Shown here: piece after piece, positions 24,446-36,539 of the stretch | Layout of the letters: each line of letters opens with the position of its first letter | Position numbering within the stretch: position 1 is the stretch's first letter | Assembly (NCBI GenBank): GCA_015680685.1 | Contig: MNCI01012718.1 | Coordinates: 62,001 to 126,000, forward strand | Direction of reading: 5' to 3' | Length of the DNA stretch: 64,000 bases | From: Gnetum montanum | Taxonomy: Eukaryota; Streptophyta; Gnetopsida; Gnetales; Gnetaceae | Position numbers and translations under genes: made by a program | The notes under the pieces: generated by a model | Told to the model about the DNA's origin: nothing | Database searches by the model: none | The model's input: only the letters and a program-made list of their open reading frames with translations

Positions 24446-26750
24446 ATGTCTTCTTCTCACAAAAGCACCTCACCACCTAGGACTAAGACAAGAAGCGATC
24501 GACGGAAAGATACACATGACGTTGATCTACCAATTCCTCAACAGTTTTGTGTGGTATATGTTCATCCTGATGAATATGTACCTAACTTCACCTTTGTTCT
24601 CCACTAAGATGAACAGTTGCATTAGCGTGACTTGGAAGGTAACATAGTGTTACCTCCCAACTGTTCAGTCCCAAGTATGCTTATTCATGATCTCACATGA
24701 ATAGGCATGCAACACTATGATTCGAGAGAATATCATCCTACCAAAGTGCAACATTAAAGGGATTATCAATAGGAGAGACATCATAAGTCCTTGAAGGGAA
24801 AATGGTCTAAGAAAGCCCCCCACATTTTAAGCGAGATTGAGGATGATGAACCTGCCTCAAGTAGTCACCCCCATAACGATGTTCCTTCCCTTGACTTTGG
24901 CCAAGGGGTTGTGTATCAGAACCTTCATTCTACTATTCAAAACCCATGTGCTGATACCAATAGACACAAAGTATTCAAAAAAGGAACAAAAACACATGAT
25001 AAAGGTGGCCATTTTGAATGCAATCGCTACAGAGGTAGAGACCACCGAAGAAAAGGTAGTAGACATCGTCATGATGGCAGTTCCCTTTCTTCTTCACCTT
25101 CATCATCACATTCATCCTCTCCTTCCGTATCCAAACATAGCCATAAAGAAACAGATTGTGAGGATAAGGGTAAACAAAATGGAAGTCACAAACAAGAAAG
25201 CCAAGACAGAGGATAAGGGCACTATAGGGAATCATTCCATAGAAGAAGGGAGAGTAGGGAACCGTGTAGGCACCATAGGTACTATGAACAAGATGATCAT
25301 GATGAACCCCTACTCACCACGTGAAGCATGCTAGATATAACTAAGGTCATGAGAGTTCCAACAAGGCACCAAAAAGTTAGTAGGATCAAAAGGTTAGACA
25401 TGAATAACATCCCACGATTTGAAAGGGGTTATAACGTTGATACTCAAAATCACTTACAAGCATTTCAGGATGCATGTGCCTTGCAAAACATAGAAAATGA
25501 ATGAAAAAAACTAAAGTTGTTCCCACGAACACTAATAAAAGAAGTTGAAAGTTGGTATTAGTCCTTAGAACTAAAATCCATTTGTAGGTGGAGTACTATG
25601 CTAGAATTGTTCAATGATAAGTACCAAATGTACTCCCAGTTGTCTAATTTGCGAAAGCAAATCCAAGGATGGAAACAAGGAAGTCATGAACCCTTAGATG
25701 CTGCCATGGGCCATTATTATGCACTTCTACATCATTGTCCTGGCCATGGTTATTTGCAGTGGGATCAACTACACCATCCCGTAGATGGGCTTAAGCATGA
25801 AACAAGAAGAACCCTTGGGACTTATGCCCAAGGGAGGTTATCTGAGCTTAGGTCCCATCAAATTCATAGGCTACTAGAACAAGTACCTAAGGAAGAAGGT
25901 GAGCTACGAAAAAGAGAGAGTGCAGAGGAATATAATCAAATCCTTCCCTCTGAAAGAAGGGAGTAAGATTTTGTGAGGATGAGGAAGAGTCACGACTCGA
26001 AGAGATGGTGAATAGGAAAACCTTGTCTATCCAAAAGTTAGCATCATAAGTATCGACAAAGGTAGGCCAAATGTGGGACTCCCTGGATAGTAGATTTCAA
26101 ACTATGCTCAAAGTAGTAGAGGAGTCTAGAGAGTGAGGTAGTGATCATGACAAAAGGAAAAAGAGAGAAGCAGAAAATGCACGTAACAAGGGTAAGGATA
26201 AAGTTGCTATTATTGAAGAGGTTGTGGACTTAGATACAGATGATGATAGTGGATGTGAGATCTATCAATACGACCATCCTAAGGGATGTTTCCCTATAAT
26301 CTCACATTTATAGGAGTCTGGGGTGTATGCACTTAATCCACATTTAAACAAACGGTAAACATCCCAATGGTTACCTTACCCCCAAGGTAACCTAAGACAA
26401 TTCTGCAAACCTTTAACGTATTATCCAAGTGGAACTCCACCATAACCAATTGAGCAACATCAACAGTGGTAGCACCCACAATCATGGGGAATGCCACCAC
26501 CAAGGAAACAATATTCTTACCGACAACCTAACCCATATGGATATTATGTGCAGCATCCATTCTCTCCACGTGACTTTGTTGGTCATGTTACTCTCCAACA
26601 TCACTACCAAGCCCACAAGTACTATAGGACTTCCTCTCCTAAGGGTGACATTCCACAAGTATACCATCCTTCCAATCTGACCACATCTCTCCCACCAATA
26701 GCTCCATTACCACCTCCTCTAGCAATGCAAGGTGAACTCCTTGGTTAGCC
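24446..26750 (+). pseudogene. Gag of element A, broken
   Basis: The ATG at 24446 (M-S-S-S-H-K-S-T) opens the frame. Ser/His-rich and acidic sequence lies at 24791-25216. The capsid part around 25430-25966 holds L-E-L-F-N-D-K-Y, H-C-P-G-H-G-Y and L-R-S-H-Q-I-H-R-L-L-E-Q-V. The basic segment ends C-E-I-Y-Q-Y-D-H-P-K-G-C at about 26260-26290, a degenerate zinc-knuckle position. The Pro/Tyr-rich tail at 26491-26748 is in a different frame, so at least one indel lies between. Numerous stops are present. It corresponds to the E gag. Confidence 0.75.
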
Positions 26751-26880
26751 ATAGCAATGCAACACCACAAGGGCTGTTAATCCTCAACCTAATGTTGGTT
26801 CTGACAACCGTACGAAGAAAATATCTTTCTTCAGAACCAACAGTCTAACCAAGCCTTTTCAACCCCAAGTTGCTGAGTCT

Positions 26881-27558
26881 TTGGACGCTTCCGAATCAAC
26901 TAAATCTTCAGAGCCCCCTTCGAACTTAACACAACATTCAATGCATACAATCATGTTAACACATGCCATTACTAATTGGATCAAAGCTAGTCACCTTCCC
27001 AAGAAATTATCCAATCCTGGGAGTCCCCTAATGTATCTACAAATCGCTAGGAATGAGCCATGCAAAGCTCTTTTGGATTCAAGTTCCAATGTCAACCTCA
27101 TATCCCAAGAAATGTATAAGGCATGGAACTAGCCCCCATTAAAAAAGAGAAATGTTTATTTACAGTTAGTTGACCAGTCCATCACTATCCCCTTGGGATT
27201 CGTGGAGGACATTGTTACCACTCTTTTTGGGTGGTCGTATCTAGCTGACTTCCTAGTGATTCAAGTGAATAACAGTAAAGGGGACTTTCCAATCATAATG
27301 GGAAGGGCATGGCTAAGCACTATCAATGCACACCTACGTATCCGTGATCTTTCACTAGAAATATCTAAGGAAAACACTTTTGGAAAGATCGAGAAGACGA
27401 AGGTTCCATGGATCGCGTACAGTGACACAAGGTGCAGTTGTGTGCAGAGATCATGGGTTGTGCAAAGTTTAACATTGCCTGCATGCAATCAGTGTGCACA
27501 AACAATCAACATACAAAGGTGCATGTATGTAGTAGCCACAAGACAAGAAGACACCTAG
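26881..27558 (+). pseudogene. Retropepsin-like protease of element A
   Basis: Two frame-matched pieces (26881-27132 and 27193-27558), separated by a stop, form the protease domain. The active-site stretch reads A-L-L-D-S-S-S-N-V-N-L-I, with Ser where D-S/T-G needs Gly. P-I-I-M-G-R-A-W follows downstream. Element E has the same D-S-S-S, suggesting a shared ancestral change. The protease is fused to the Gag Pro-rich tail upstream and to the RT connection downstream. Confidence 0.75.
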
Positions 27559-27597
27559 TGGCTAATAGTTGATCAAGAAAGTAGCTCACTCCTATGC

Positions 27598-29493
27598 ATG
27601 GAACTAATTGAGGGTTTGACTTACGCTTATATAGATAGCATTGATGCATTAGAGCAAGTCCACTACCAACTTCCTAATCCTAACTTAAAAAACATCAATT
27701 GGGGAAAGTTGGAAATTCCCAGGAAATTTAAACAAGAGCCCTTGGAGCTAAAACCATTGTCCATCGGTATGGAATACACGTTCCTTAAGAATGGAAAATC
27801 GGTAATCATCAACATAAGACTTGCCTCGCAACAAAAAGAAAGTCTGCTCAAGGTAATAAACAAGTGGTCAAAAGCCTTTACCTAGTCATATCCAGAATTA
27901 ATTGGAATAGATCCTAGGATATGCCAACATAGGATTTACACTTATTCCTCCATGAAGCCTCAGAAACAACCACAGAGGTGATTGAACCCAAAGTTGAAGC
28001 AAGTAGTAAAAGAAGGAAATCGAACAGCTTCTAAAGGTTTGGTTCATATACCCCATTGTTGATAGCGAATGGGTTAGCCCCTTAGTAATCATGCCTAAAA
28101 AGGGAGGAAAATGGAGGGTGTGTATAGATTTTAGGCTACTAAACATGGCAACATTCAAGGATCACTTTCCATTACCATTTGTTGACCAAGTCTTGGACAC
28201 AATCGCAAGGCATCGCTATTATAGTTTTTTGGATGGCTATAGCAGATACAACCAAATAGAAATAGCCCCAGAAGACCAAGCCAAAACTATGCTCACCAGT
28301 CCTTAGGAAACGTTTGCATATAAAAAAATGTCATTTGGCTTGTGCAATGCCCCTGCCACGTTTCAACGCTTAGTTCTAAGCATATTCCAGTAGCAAATAG
28401 GAAATGGTGTGGAAGTATTTATGGATGACTTCTCCACTTACAAAGCAAGCTTTGATCAAGCCTTGGATCAGTTAGAGCAATTGCTAAAAAGATGTGTAGA
28501 GACTAATCTAAGGTTCAACTGGCAAAAAATCCATTTAATGGTTCAAGAAGGTGTAGTACTTGGGCATAAAATTTCATATGCAAGGATAGAGGTAGACCCT
28601 AAGAAAATCAAGGTCATCTAAGGAATTACTCGTCAATCAAAATCTATCAAAGACATTCGGTCATTCCTTGGAGACACTAGCTATTATAGGAGATTCATAG
28701 AGAACTTTTCGAAGGTTGCCAAACCATTGGTAGAGTTAATGAAAAAGGACGTACCCTTCGATTGGACCAGGGAATGTGAATTAGCTTTCCAAAATTTGAA
28801 ATAGAAGCTGGTAGAAACACCCATTTTACAAGCTCCTGATTGGTCCAAACCGTTTCATGTCATGATAGATTCATCCAACTATGCCTTACTTACATAGTTA
28901 GATGATAAAAAATGCCCTTATTACATCCACTGTGCAAGTAGAAGTATAGCTAATGCACAACTTAACTACACTACTACAGATAAAGAATTAATGGCTATAG
29001 TGTTTGCACTAGAAAAATTTAGGCACTATGTATTAGGATACAAAGTATTCATATACACAAATCATAGTGCAATTCACTTACTCATGAATAAGCCAATGGT
29101 AAGCCCCCATATTATACAATGGTTGGTAATCCTACAAGAGTTCGATCTAACGATGATTGATCATAAAGGCACCGAGAACATTGTTGTCAATCATTTATAT
29201 CAGTTGCGCTAGGACAGTAAAGAGGACGAGTATCCTATTTCTGATCACTTCTCTAATGAGTTCCTCTTTGCCAATGTAGCGAATAACCAATCACCTACAA
29301 AGACAAATTGGTACAGTAGCATTCTTACCTATCTCCTTACCCAACAAACACCAAAAGAATTAGACCTTAAGAAGAAACAACAGTTTCTTCACAGAGCCAA
29401 GTACTTTATGGAAATCAATGGACAACTTTACAAAGTATGTCTCGATGGCTTGGTTCGATGGTGTGTTCCCAATAGAGGGCCCTTGTGGGGGTC
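27598..29493 (+). pseudogene. Reverse transcriptase and RNase H of element A, broken
   Basis: After a connection segment (27598-27885), RT begins near 28090 with P-K-K-G-G-K-W-R-V-C-I-D-F-R. It continues with the F-L-D-G-Y-S-R-Y-N-Q motif and the catalytic F-M-D-D at about 28420-28432, then L-G-H-K-I-S. RNase H follows: I-D-S-S-N-Y-A (first Asp), then T-T-D-K-E-L-M-A-I-V-F-A-L-E-K-F-R-H-Y (28970-29030), then T-N-H-S-A-I. The F-M-D-D form and the order are typical of Athila-like Ty3/gypsy pol. At least six in-frame stops and one frame shift near 27885-28090 inactivate it. The beginning of the integrase (G-G-H-Y) is cut at 29498 by insertion C. Confidence 0.85.
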
Positions 29494-31666
29494 ACTATTG
29501 TTGATGATCATTTGGGACACGACCACCAATGAGTGTCCTTGAATAGGATTTAGGTGCTTGCTGGTCTTTGGCAACACCAAGGCCCAAATACCTCCAAATA
29601 GACTCAGTAGTTAATGTGAGTATGTGTATGTGCTGTTGTGAAAAATGAAACGATTGGGTAGTGTATAAAACTATAAATGACTTATCTTAAACAGATTCAG
29701 CCAACTTTGTAAAGTACTGTGAGTTGTTGAGAGTTCTTATTATGTTCAATTGCTTAGTCTATGCGGTCCTTATAATACCTACTTGTAACAAATAAAGTTT
29801 TGCAAAAAACATTTGAGCACAACTCTACGAATCTACTTCTAATTTTCCCCAGAGAAAGAGATAGTTCCACAAGAAAACTAGAAATAGAGCGAGATTCAAT
29901 GGAAATAGAAAGAAGAGAAAAAAAAAGCAGATTTGTGTAAAGATCTCAAATGTTTAAACAAGGTAAAATGATATGAGTAAACACTTTGCAATAAAGCTAT
30001 CCCAAATTCAATAACTACGAATTGTTCAAACTTCCAAGGCTCAAATAAGCAATTTCTTCAAGACAATCCTACTATGGTACCCAAAAAATTACTGCGTAAA
30101 CTATCACGTACCAGACTCTATTTTGGCTAGATAATGGATGTCAACAATTGCATTCAACAGAACCTTCAAAAGACTTGACAATTTAGGATTGAAATACCAC
30201 GGAGATTCACTTTACAGATAAAAGAAGCTATTATGGTCCTATCAAAATACCAAAGATTTTCTGAACCCTCTTGACTATTGAATCGTTCAACGGCATGACT
30301 ACAAGCAGAGGCTCTCTTACAACAATCTCAATATCAGTTATTATACATTGCACAATAATAAAATTAACTACTAAAATGCTCTTAAGGCTTTCAAACACAA
30401 GCTCTTCTATGGAAAAATTTTAATAGAAATTTTCTATCATGCAACAAGAACAATAAGAGCAATCTAAAAATCCCAAAATTACTTGTCAAGCATGATACTA
30501 TCTAAACCACTAGCTAAACAATTTAAACAGAATAGAAAAAATAAGCATAACTCACAGGACTATGACAAAGAGGCTGAAATGTTGTCTTTAACAATTCATC
30601 TTACAAGCAATCTTTCACAATGTCTTCTTTACAAATGCTCTTCCCCCAACCATCGAGACCCAAAGAGGGTCCCCTGCTCCTTCCCTTCCTTCCTATCCTT
30701 AAAGCCCTTTTATAGTAACCTCAAGGTAGTTACAATCATCATGAGAAGGTGAGGTAAGTTACAAACGTTATGGGTGGTTATAAATACCATAGAGATAAAA
30801 AGGTTGTAGTTGACAAATGTCCCATTTAGTTGCCAAGTGGCTCATTCAGTTGCCAAGTGGCCACCATAGAGATAAAAAAGTTGTAGTTGACAAGTGGCCT
30901 TTGTAGTGGTTATAACCACCATAGAGTTAAATGTTTATAGGTGATGAATATCTTGTAGTTGCAACCACCATGATCATAATTGAAAAGTGTTCAATTCACA
31001 TGGGACTTTAAACAATTGTTGCACAAATTCCCTTTTTTAAATAGTAATAATACATATATATTTGACAAAGTAGTAGACAAGAATTCCATAGGCTTCCAAA
31101 AATGCATAAAAAAAATAAAGAGAACTACTTGTAATAACAAGTCCAAATTTTAGCTGAATTTGAGATGATAGATGTTTTGGCTTTGTCATCCTATGCAAGG
31201 CTCGATCTTGACTAGAGTCTTTTGCACTTAGTTAATATTTTTGTCATGTCCGGTGCAAAAGAGACATGTTTTCGTAAAACTGAGAAATTCCTTTTTAGTG
31301 CCTTTGCAATCAAAGATTCTGAAAACAAAATGGCAGCATTCAATGTGAGTGAACAGAAGCATGTAAAATTTCTCTAGTGCTGACATAGACGTGTTAAATC
31401 CACCTTCTAGTAGTGTCCGTCTTTCAAGGGCTTAGCACCACTAGCTAACTTCACAAAGACGCAGCAACAATGAGTAAAAATTTGAAGCTTTTGCAAATAA
31501 GGAGAAAGTGCCTCCTGTAAGGAACGACAATGCTCTGAAACAAGAACAAAGAAAGATGTTCTTGTGCAACTTGTTCAATTCATCCTCGGGATTAGATCAT
31601 GAAGAGAAAGGCCAAAACCGTAGGTTTGCCAATTAGAACGTAGAAAGCAGAAAATATGTATACGCG

Positions 31667-31780
31667 ATGTATCCAGAAATAGGACCGCTTGTGGTAGCGT
31701 TTATGTTTCCATTGCAGGGCCACATGAATCCGATGCGAAAGATTGCAGTGGCGCCAGAGCAACATTCAATGTTATTTCCT
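31667..31780 (+). pseudogene. Possible UDP-glycosyltransferase N-terminal fragment inside insertion C
   Basis: From the ATG at 31667 a short frame reads P-L-V-V-A-F-M-F-P-L-Q-G-H-M-N-P-M-R-K-I-A. Plant family-1 UDP-glycosyltransferases begin with a very similar hydrophobic strand followed by P-x-Q-G-H-x-N-P-M and a helix. This region holds the catalytic His. The similarity fades after about 35 codons and a stop follows, so only the N-terminal piece was captured or retained. Confidence 0.45.
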
Positions 31781-31996
31781 AAACAGAGTTGTGGGTTAAA
31801 ACCCAACTCACTCTGTCATGAACTTCTATAGAAGAATTTGATATCTTTGGTCTAACTCTCCTGATAGGGGCACCATTTTTTAATAACAAAAGCTTTTCTT
31901 CCATGAAACTACTCATCCTCTTTGGCATCTAATTATGTAGAGGTAGCCACGATTGATGCTTGAATTAATTTTTTCTGCCAAACACCTTTCCCTGTT

Positions 31997-32590
31997 TCAG
32001 ACCAGTTGATTTAGCAAATTTTCTCTGCCTCTAGTTCCAAGAGAGCCTCTACTAATGATTGTTGCCAATGAAATTTTCAGTGTTGCCGATGATCTACTAT
32101 GCATGTAAGCCTTGGTGATTGCAGACGGCGAGGATTCGGATTTTCCAGCTTCATCAGCACCAACAATTATTCTTCCTTTGTTTGGATTTGAAGGTTCTTC
32201 CATCACTTCTATCTTCAAGCTTGATCTGGAAGCATTTTCTTTGAACAAAGTTCTGCGTTCTTCATTTTCGAATGAATAGTATATATTCTCTTCACTCTGT
32301 ACAAACAAAATTCCCTTGCGAAGAATCTCCTTATTTGTCAAGCTGATCATCATTGAATAAATTTTGATAATACTCTTCTAGCTGTCTTAAGCATACCATC
32401 ATGTACTTTGATCACTTCTTTTTCTAAGCATTCTGCACCCTTTAGTCCTTTCACCAAATCCATATAATATTTGATGATGAGTCTGCTATTTTCAAGAACT
32501 CTGAGCACATCCTACCTAAAAATGGACTCAACGTAAGCCCATCCATTTGCAAATAAGTCCACTTGTTCCATGAAATGGCCAAAATGTGTC
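31997..32590 (-). pseudogene. Unrecognised gene fragment inside insertion C
   Basis: On the minus strand a frame from about 32585 to 32352 reads as a helical, charged protein (including V-L-R-V-L-E-N-S-R and V-H-D-G-M-L-K-T-A-R-R-V-L) with one stop. A second frame of 118 codons (32353-31997) overlaps its end by a one-base shift and starts M-M-I-S-L-T-N-K-E. The residue composition looks like real coding sequence, but I recognise no family. It points toward the glycosyltransferase-like piece, which is on the opposite strand about 220 bp away. Confidence 0.3.
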
Positions 32591-32599
32591 AACAACTAT

Positions 32600-33597
32600 G
32601 TTGGGAGATGAACGACTATTAAGATCCTACTTGCAGGGTATTATTAGCCTACCTTGTTCCAAGATACCCATCACTTCATCCAATCTTGTGAATGCTGTCA
32701 ATGTGATGGGGAAATGACTACTAGAGTGGAGGGTTCACAACAATGGATTCAACTGTTAAAACCCTTTAACATTTGGGGAATCAATTTCATGGGTCCCATT
32801 ACACCAATGTCCAATGGAAAAGCTTACATCATAGTTGCTGTAGACTACTTAACAAAATGGGCTGAAGCAGCTACCGTCAAAGATTGCACATCATCTACAG
32901 TTGCACGATTTGTTCAACAACAAGTCGTCAACAGGTTTGGTGTGCCGCATGCACTTATCTCCGATAATGGTACACACTTTATAGGTGCAACTTTTTAAAA
33001 GTTAATGCAATGCTTGGGGGTTGAGCATAAATTGACTACACCATACCACCCCCAAGCAAACGGTCAAGCTGAGGTTACCAATAGGGAGATTACCAAGATA
33101 CTGACCAGAACCATTAGCAAATATAGGCGATATTGGAGCACTAAACTGAATGATGCTCTTTGGTCATACCTCTCCACGTGGAAAATCCCTATAGGCTACT
33201 CTCCCTACAAGTTAGTGTATGGAAAACTTCCAATGCTCCCTATTCAAACTGAACTCCGTACACTAGCCATAGCATGTGACCTCAACCTTGACCTTGATCT
33301 AGCAAAAAAACAAAGGTTGATGACTCTTAACTTGCTAGACGAGAACCAATTAGCTACCTTGTCATCTAATGAGTTTCACAAGGCATTTAATAAATAATGT
33401 CATGACCTGAAAATCAAGAAAGTTAAGTATCAACCCAGAGATAAGGTTCTCTAATGGAACCCTAGACATGTGTCACAACAGACCAAATTTCAAACACTGT
33501 GGAAAGGACCTTACATTATCTATGCAACTTTTCCTTCAGGAGCCATGACCATATACAAACCTAAGAGCCCAAATAAAAGACTATTAGTCAGTGTGTA
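32600..33597 (+). pseudogene. Integrase of element A (3' part), inactivated
   Basis: It resumes just after the ACTAT repeat. The zinc-binding region ends C-E-C-C-Q-C-D. The catalytic core follows: the first Asp is replaced (I-N-F-M-G-P, Asn codon at 32783-32785), the second is present (I-S-D-N-G-T-H-F) and the Glu is present (A-N-G-Q-A-E-V-T-N-R-E). The C-terminal part at 33005-33597 includes G-Y-S-P-Y-K-L-V-Y-G-K and L-W-K-G-P-Y-I-I-Y. Stops are at about 32997, 33396 and 33453. Integrase inserts the cDNA; this copy cannot. Confidence 0.85.
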
Positions 33598-35645
33598 ATA
33601 AATAAAACCTTTCCATCAGTTTAGGACAGCCAGAACATATTCTACCTCTGTAGGTGGGCAACCTTACTCATTATTTTGGATCTCCTCCTTCCAACTTAGT
33701 CATGGGGGAGATGGCCACCTCTTCTAATCATTGAAGGCCCTCAATTCTCTCTAAATTTTTGTTTTACATGTTTTTTTTACACGTTTTTATTTTAAACATT
33801 TTTGTTTTATGCATTTTTTTACACGTTGTTGTTATACACATTTTTTTTACACCATCGTTCATATTTTCACCATTTCTTTGCTTGAATACTTTGTTTTGTT
33901 TTGTTTGTCACTTGATATGTGTTCATGATGGTGGTATAAATAATATCATATTGATTGCTAACGTTTGGATTTTACCTTTGAAGTATGATGTTGATAATTA
34001 AGGTATGGTTCTTTTGATTAAACAGGAAATGAGTGCACAACGTTCATGCATCCATACAATCCTATGGTTTTCCTTGGCTTGGAACTGTACAGTCCCTTCC
34101 TCTAATAAAATTGTTAACAAATTGGTGACTGGGTACTTCTCAAACTAAGGAAAGACTCAAAGAATGAAAAGGATGTGACTTCAAGAGGATTCTATGCATT
34201 TGTATTGGCTATTCTCTTGAGTTCTTGGATGCTTTTTGCTTGGGTTTTCCACCATTTTGACCATTCATCAAATCACTAGAAGCTGAGTACATACAAATAA
34301 GTCTTTTCATGGTGTGGTTCTCATGAGAAAAAAAATAGTGAGAATTCAAAGCACACCCCTTAGACACAATAATGAACTTGGGCTACATGCGCTGGTTATG
34401 GCACTAGAAAGACATGTTACCCATGCCTGAAGGTTGCCTCTAACTAAGGTCCCTTCTCGCTTCTTGGTTCTCCATCTCACTCTCCTCGGAATGGTGGTGA
34501 CCTTTTGTAGAAACATTCTTGTTGCTTCAAGGGGATGGGCTGGTCAAATGTGTTGATGCGAGGTCATTGAATGTGGATTGTTGGGCCTGGATTTGGAATG
34601 AGTTCTACTCTATCACATTAACCATGAAACACACAAGGGACTTTACCCAACCTTGTTCTTGGGTTTCCATTCCATTCTCTACTCTCCACCTTTCTTTTCC
34701 ATTTCTCACCTCATTGCCGATTTTATCATTAGTCTGTATCTTGGTTGATGCATTGTTCTTCCTTGGTAATTTCTTATGGGTAAGTTTTTAACTCTTGCTT
34801 CTAATTGACATTCCTAGAGCCTACATACTCTTCAGTTTGTGGGTTTGTTAGGGCACTAAAGGCATGAGCCTGCTTTGGGGAGGACCCACTGGCATTCCTT
34901 TTTGGTGCATTTGTTAACTTCTTTTCCTTAAACATTTCCTGTAATCAACAAATTTTTGTTTCATATCCATCCATGACATCCATTTTATTGACGTTGTCAT
35001 TGTTACTTTTTCTCCACCTTTCTTATTCCTTATCTTTTTTCACCCTTTTGCTACCGGAGGTTTGCTCTTAGTCATGGGGGCCCGAGCACAAAATTTTTTA
35101 GTTTTTCCTAACTTGTACACCTTAGCTAGTCTCCAGTGTTAAAACTCCAGATTCAGTATCTACCATAACCACAACTCAGCCAATGCACTTTACATCGAGG
35201 CAAGGTATCAACTACATTGTGATTTATCTACCTCGCTCATTGGTGACTGTGTTGTGTGTGCAGATGGCAATCATACAACAATGGACTATGCCTGGAGGAA
35301 ACACTTAGGATGGACCAGAACTGGAACGTTTACGAAAGGAGCAAGATTGATGGCCTGGCTATGGACGAACAACAGAAGGCGCAATATTGGCATCAGCAGC
35401 AACACATCTTATTCTTTTTTCTCTCTCTCTCTCCTTCTTCTCTTCCAGTTGCCAAATAAGGTTGGATGTCATTTATGTATAGTGTTCACTTTTGTGGTCA
35501 TGAACACTAATGATGTCATGTATTGTATTGTTGATCCATTCATTGGGCACGTTGAGTCAGTCAACACGTTCCACCATCAATGGTCATTCAGTTAATAATC
35601 CCATACCTTCCCAATATTTTATAAGGAACTTGAGGACGATTTTTC
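33598..35645 (+). other. Non-coding 3' region of element A
   Basis: No envelope-like gene was found. Landmarks: PPT-like motif (AGTCATGGGGGAGATGG, 33698-33714); T-rich run (33760-33860); the conserved block GCTTTGGGGAGGACCCAC (about 34872-34889); a second PPT-like motif (35070-35084); and a short Gln-rich frame (35256-35459) followed by a CT-rich tract ending CTTCCAG. The same order is kept in B, D and F, which implies a function at the RNA or DNA level. Confidence 0.55.
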
Positions 35646-35662
35646 ATTCAATCATGGGAGTA
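35646..35662 (+). other. Polypurine tract of element A
   Basis: ATTCAATCATGGGAGTA immediately precedes the 3' LTR start TGATGA. Confidence 0.75.
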
Positions 35663-36539
35663 TGATGAACCGTGATATCGCGTACGCAATATCGCATGCA
35701 CAATATCATGTACGCGATATTGGATCGACCATGCAATGTCGGATACCTGATATCGCAGCCTACCTCCTTGCTTATAAATAAGAGGTGATGCCCTTGGTTT
35801 CCAATAGTGAGAAGTTAGTCCCTTAGCCAAAATCTTACCAATTTCTCCCCCCAAAGTTAGAATTATTTTTGCGTGCCCACAATAGGAGTCATAGAGTGAA
35901 TAGATCTTTATTCGAGTATTATGTACCTGATCACACTTTGTGTATGGCAATAAAGACGAACTTTATGATAAACCTTGCAGCATATAGAATAGATTAATTA
36001 GTGTTAATTATTACTTAATGCTTTTGTAGTTAATTAATGATTTCTCTCACCCTACAACTCTCTTAGTTAAATACACTCTTACTTAAATACACTTAGTATG
36101 ACTGCTTCAAGCATGCGTGTAGTGCTTGGTAACTCAGTAACGATTAGCGTTTGGTAATCCCAGCAGTGTTGCATTGGTTTAGGATGTGTATGGCAAGTGG
36201 GAACGAATAGTGGTGTTAGGAGTACTTAGAACTTAGTTAATGAATAGTTAAATTATATTAGTTACGTAGTTATTTCTCTCTTCTCTCTCTCTCTCTCTCT
36301 CTCTCCCCCCTTTTATTAGCACAAAATATAAAACACATAAAAGCCATAAAAATCATATGCCTCAAGCTTACTTAACCATACAACTGTGACATACAAGTAA
36401 GTTTGGGAAGACAATGATTAATCAACCCGTTATTGTTCCACAAAGGTGCATAGGCACTTAGTCCTTGGCATTCGACCGGATCATGCGTGAAACGCTCGTA
36501 TTCATATGGTTGAGCGTAGGGGTACCTCGCCGCTCATCA
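35663..36539 (+). repeat. 3' LTR of element A
   Basis: 877 bp, TGATGAACCG to CTCATCA. It is not followed by a primer site; instead the element B sequence resumes. GATATC-centred words crowd 35675-35760, the TATA region is CTTATAAATAAGAGG near 35771, and a CT microsatellite is at about 36284-36305. Confidence 0.88.

Larger units (their letters stand above)
29499..32594. mobile_element. Insertion C: unclassified 3.1 kb insertion in the element A integrase
   Basis: The insertion begins TGTTGA and ends TCAACA, and is flanked on both sides by ACTAT (29494-29498 and 32595-32599). TG...CA ends and a 5-bp TSD are the hallmark of LTR-type integration. Yet no pair of LTRs, primer site or pol is visible. 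A TATA-like CTATAAAAGGG lies on the minus strand at about 30708-30718 and a GTATAAAAC on the plus strand near 29663. The best reading is a very long solo LTR (probably minus-oriented), but it also carries gene-like pieces (31667-31780 and 31997-32590). Bases 30787-30900 hold a short direct duplication. The orientation is undecided. Confidence 0.7.
23504..36539 (+). mobile_element. Element A: full-length Athila-like retrotransposon with gag and pol, itself carrying insertion C
   Basis: 5' LTR, primer site (24314), gag (24446-), protease (26881-27558), RT and RNase H (27598-29493), integrase (split by insertion C, resuming at 32600), 3' non-coding region, polypurine tract (35646-35662), 3' LTR. 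Flanks TTAAC (23499-23503) and CTAAC (36540-36544) are a TSD with one change. Without C it is about 9.9 kb. It is the only copy here with the full enzyme set and may represent the autonomous partner of gag-only B and D. Many stops and an active-site change in integrase show it is dead. Confidence 0.9.

Noticed and set aside
29499-30146. A 648-bp 5' LTR of insertion C ending at TCAACA (30146)
   Set aside because: No matching copy at the other end of C and no primer site after it.
35254-35595. Envelope-like protein in element A
   Set aside because: No signal peptide or convincing membrane segment; the hydrophobic run is the CT-rich tract read in frame.
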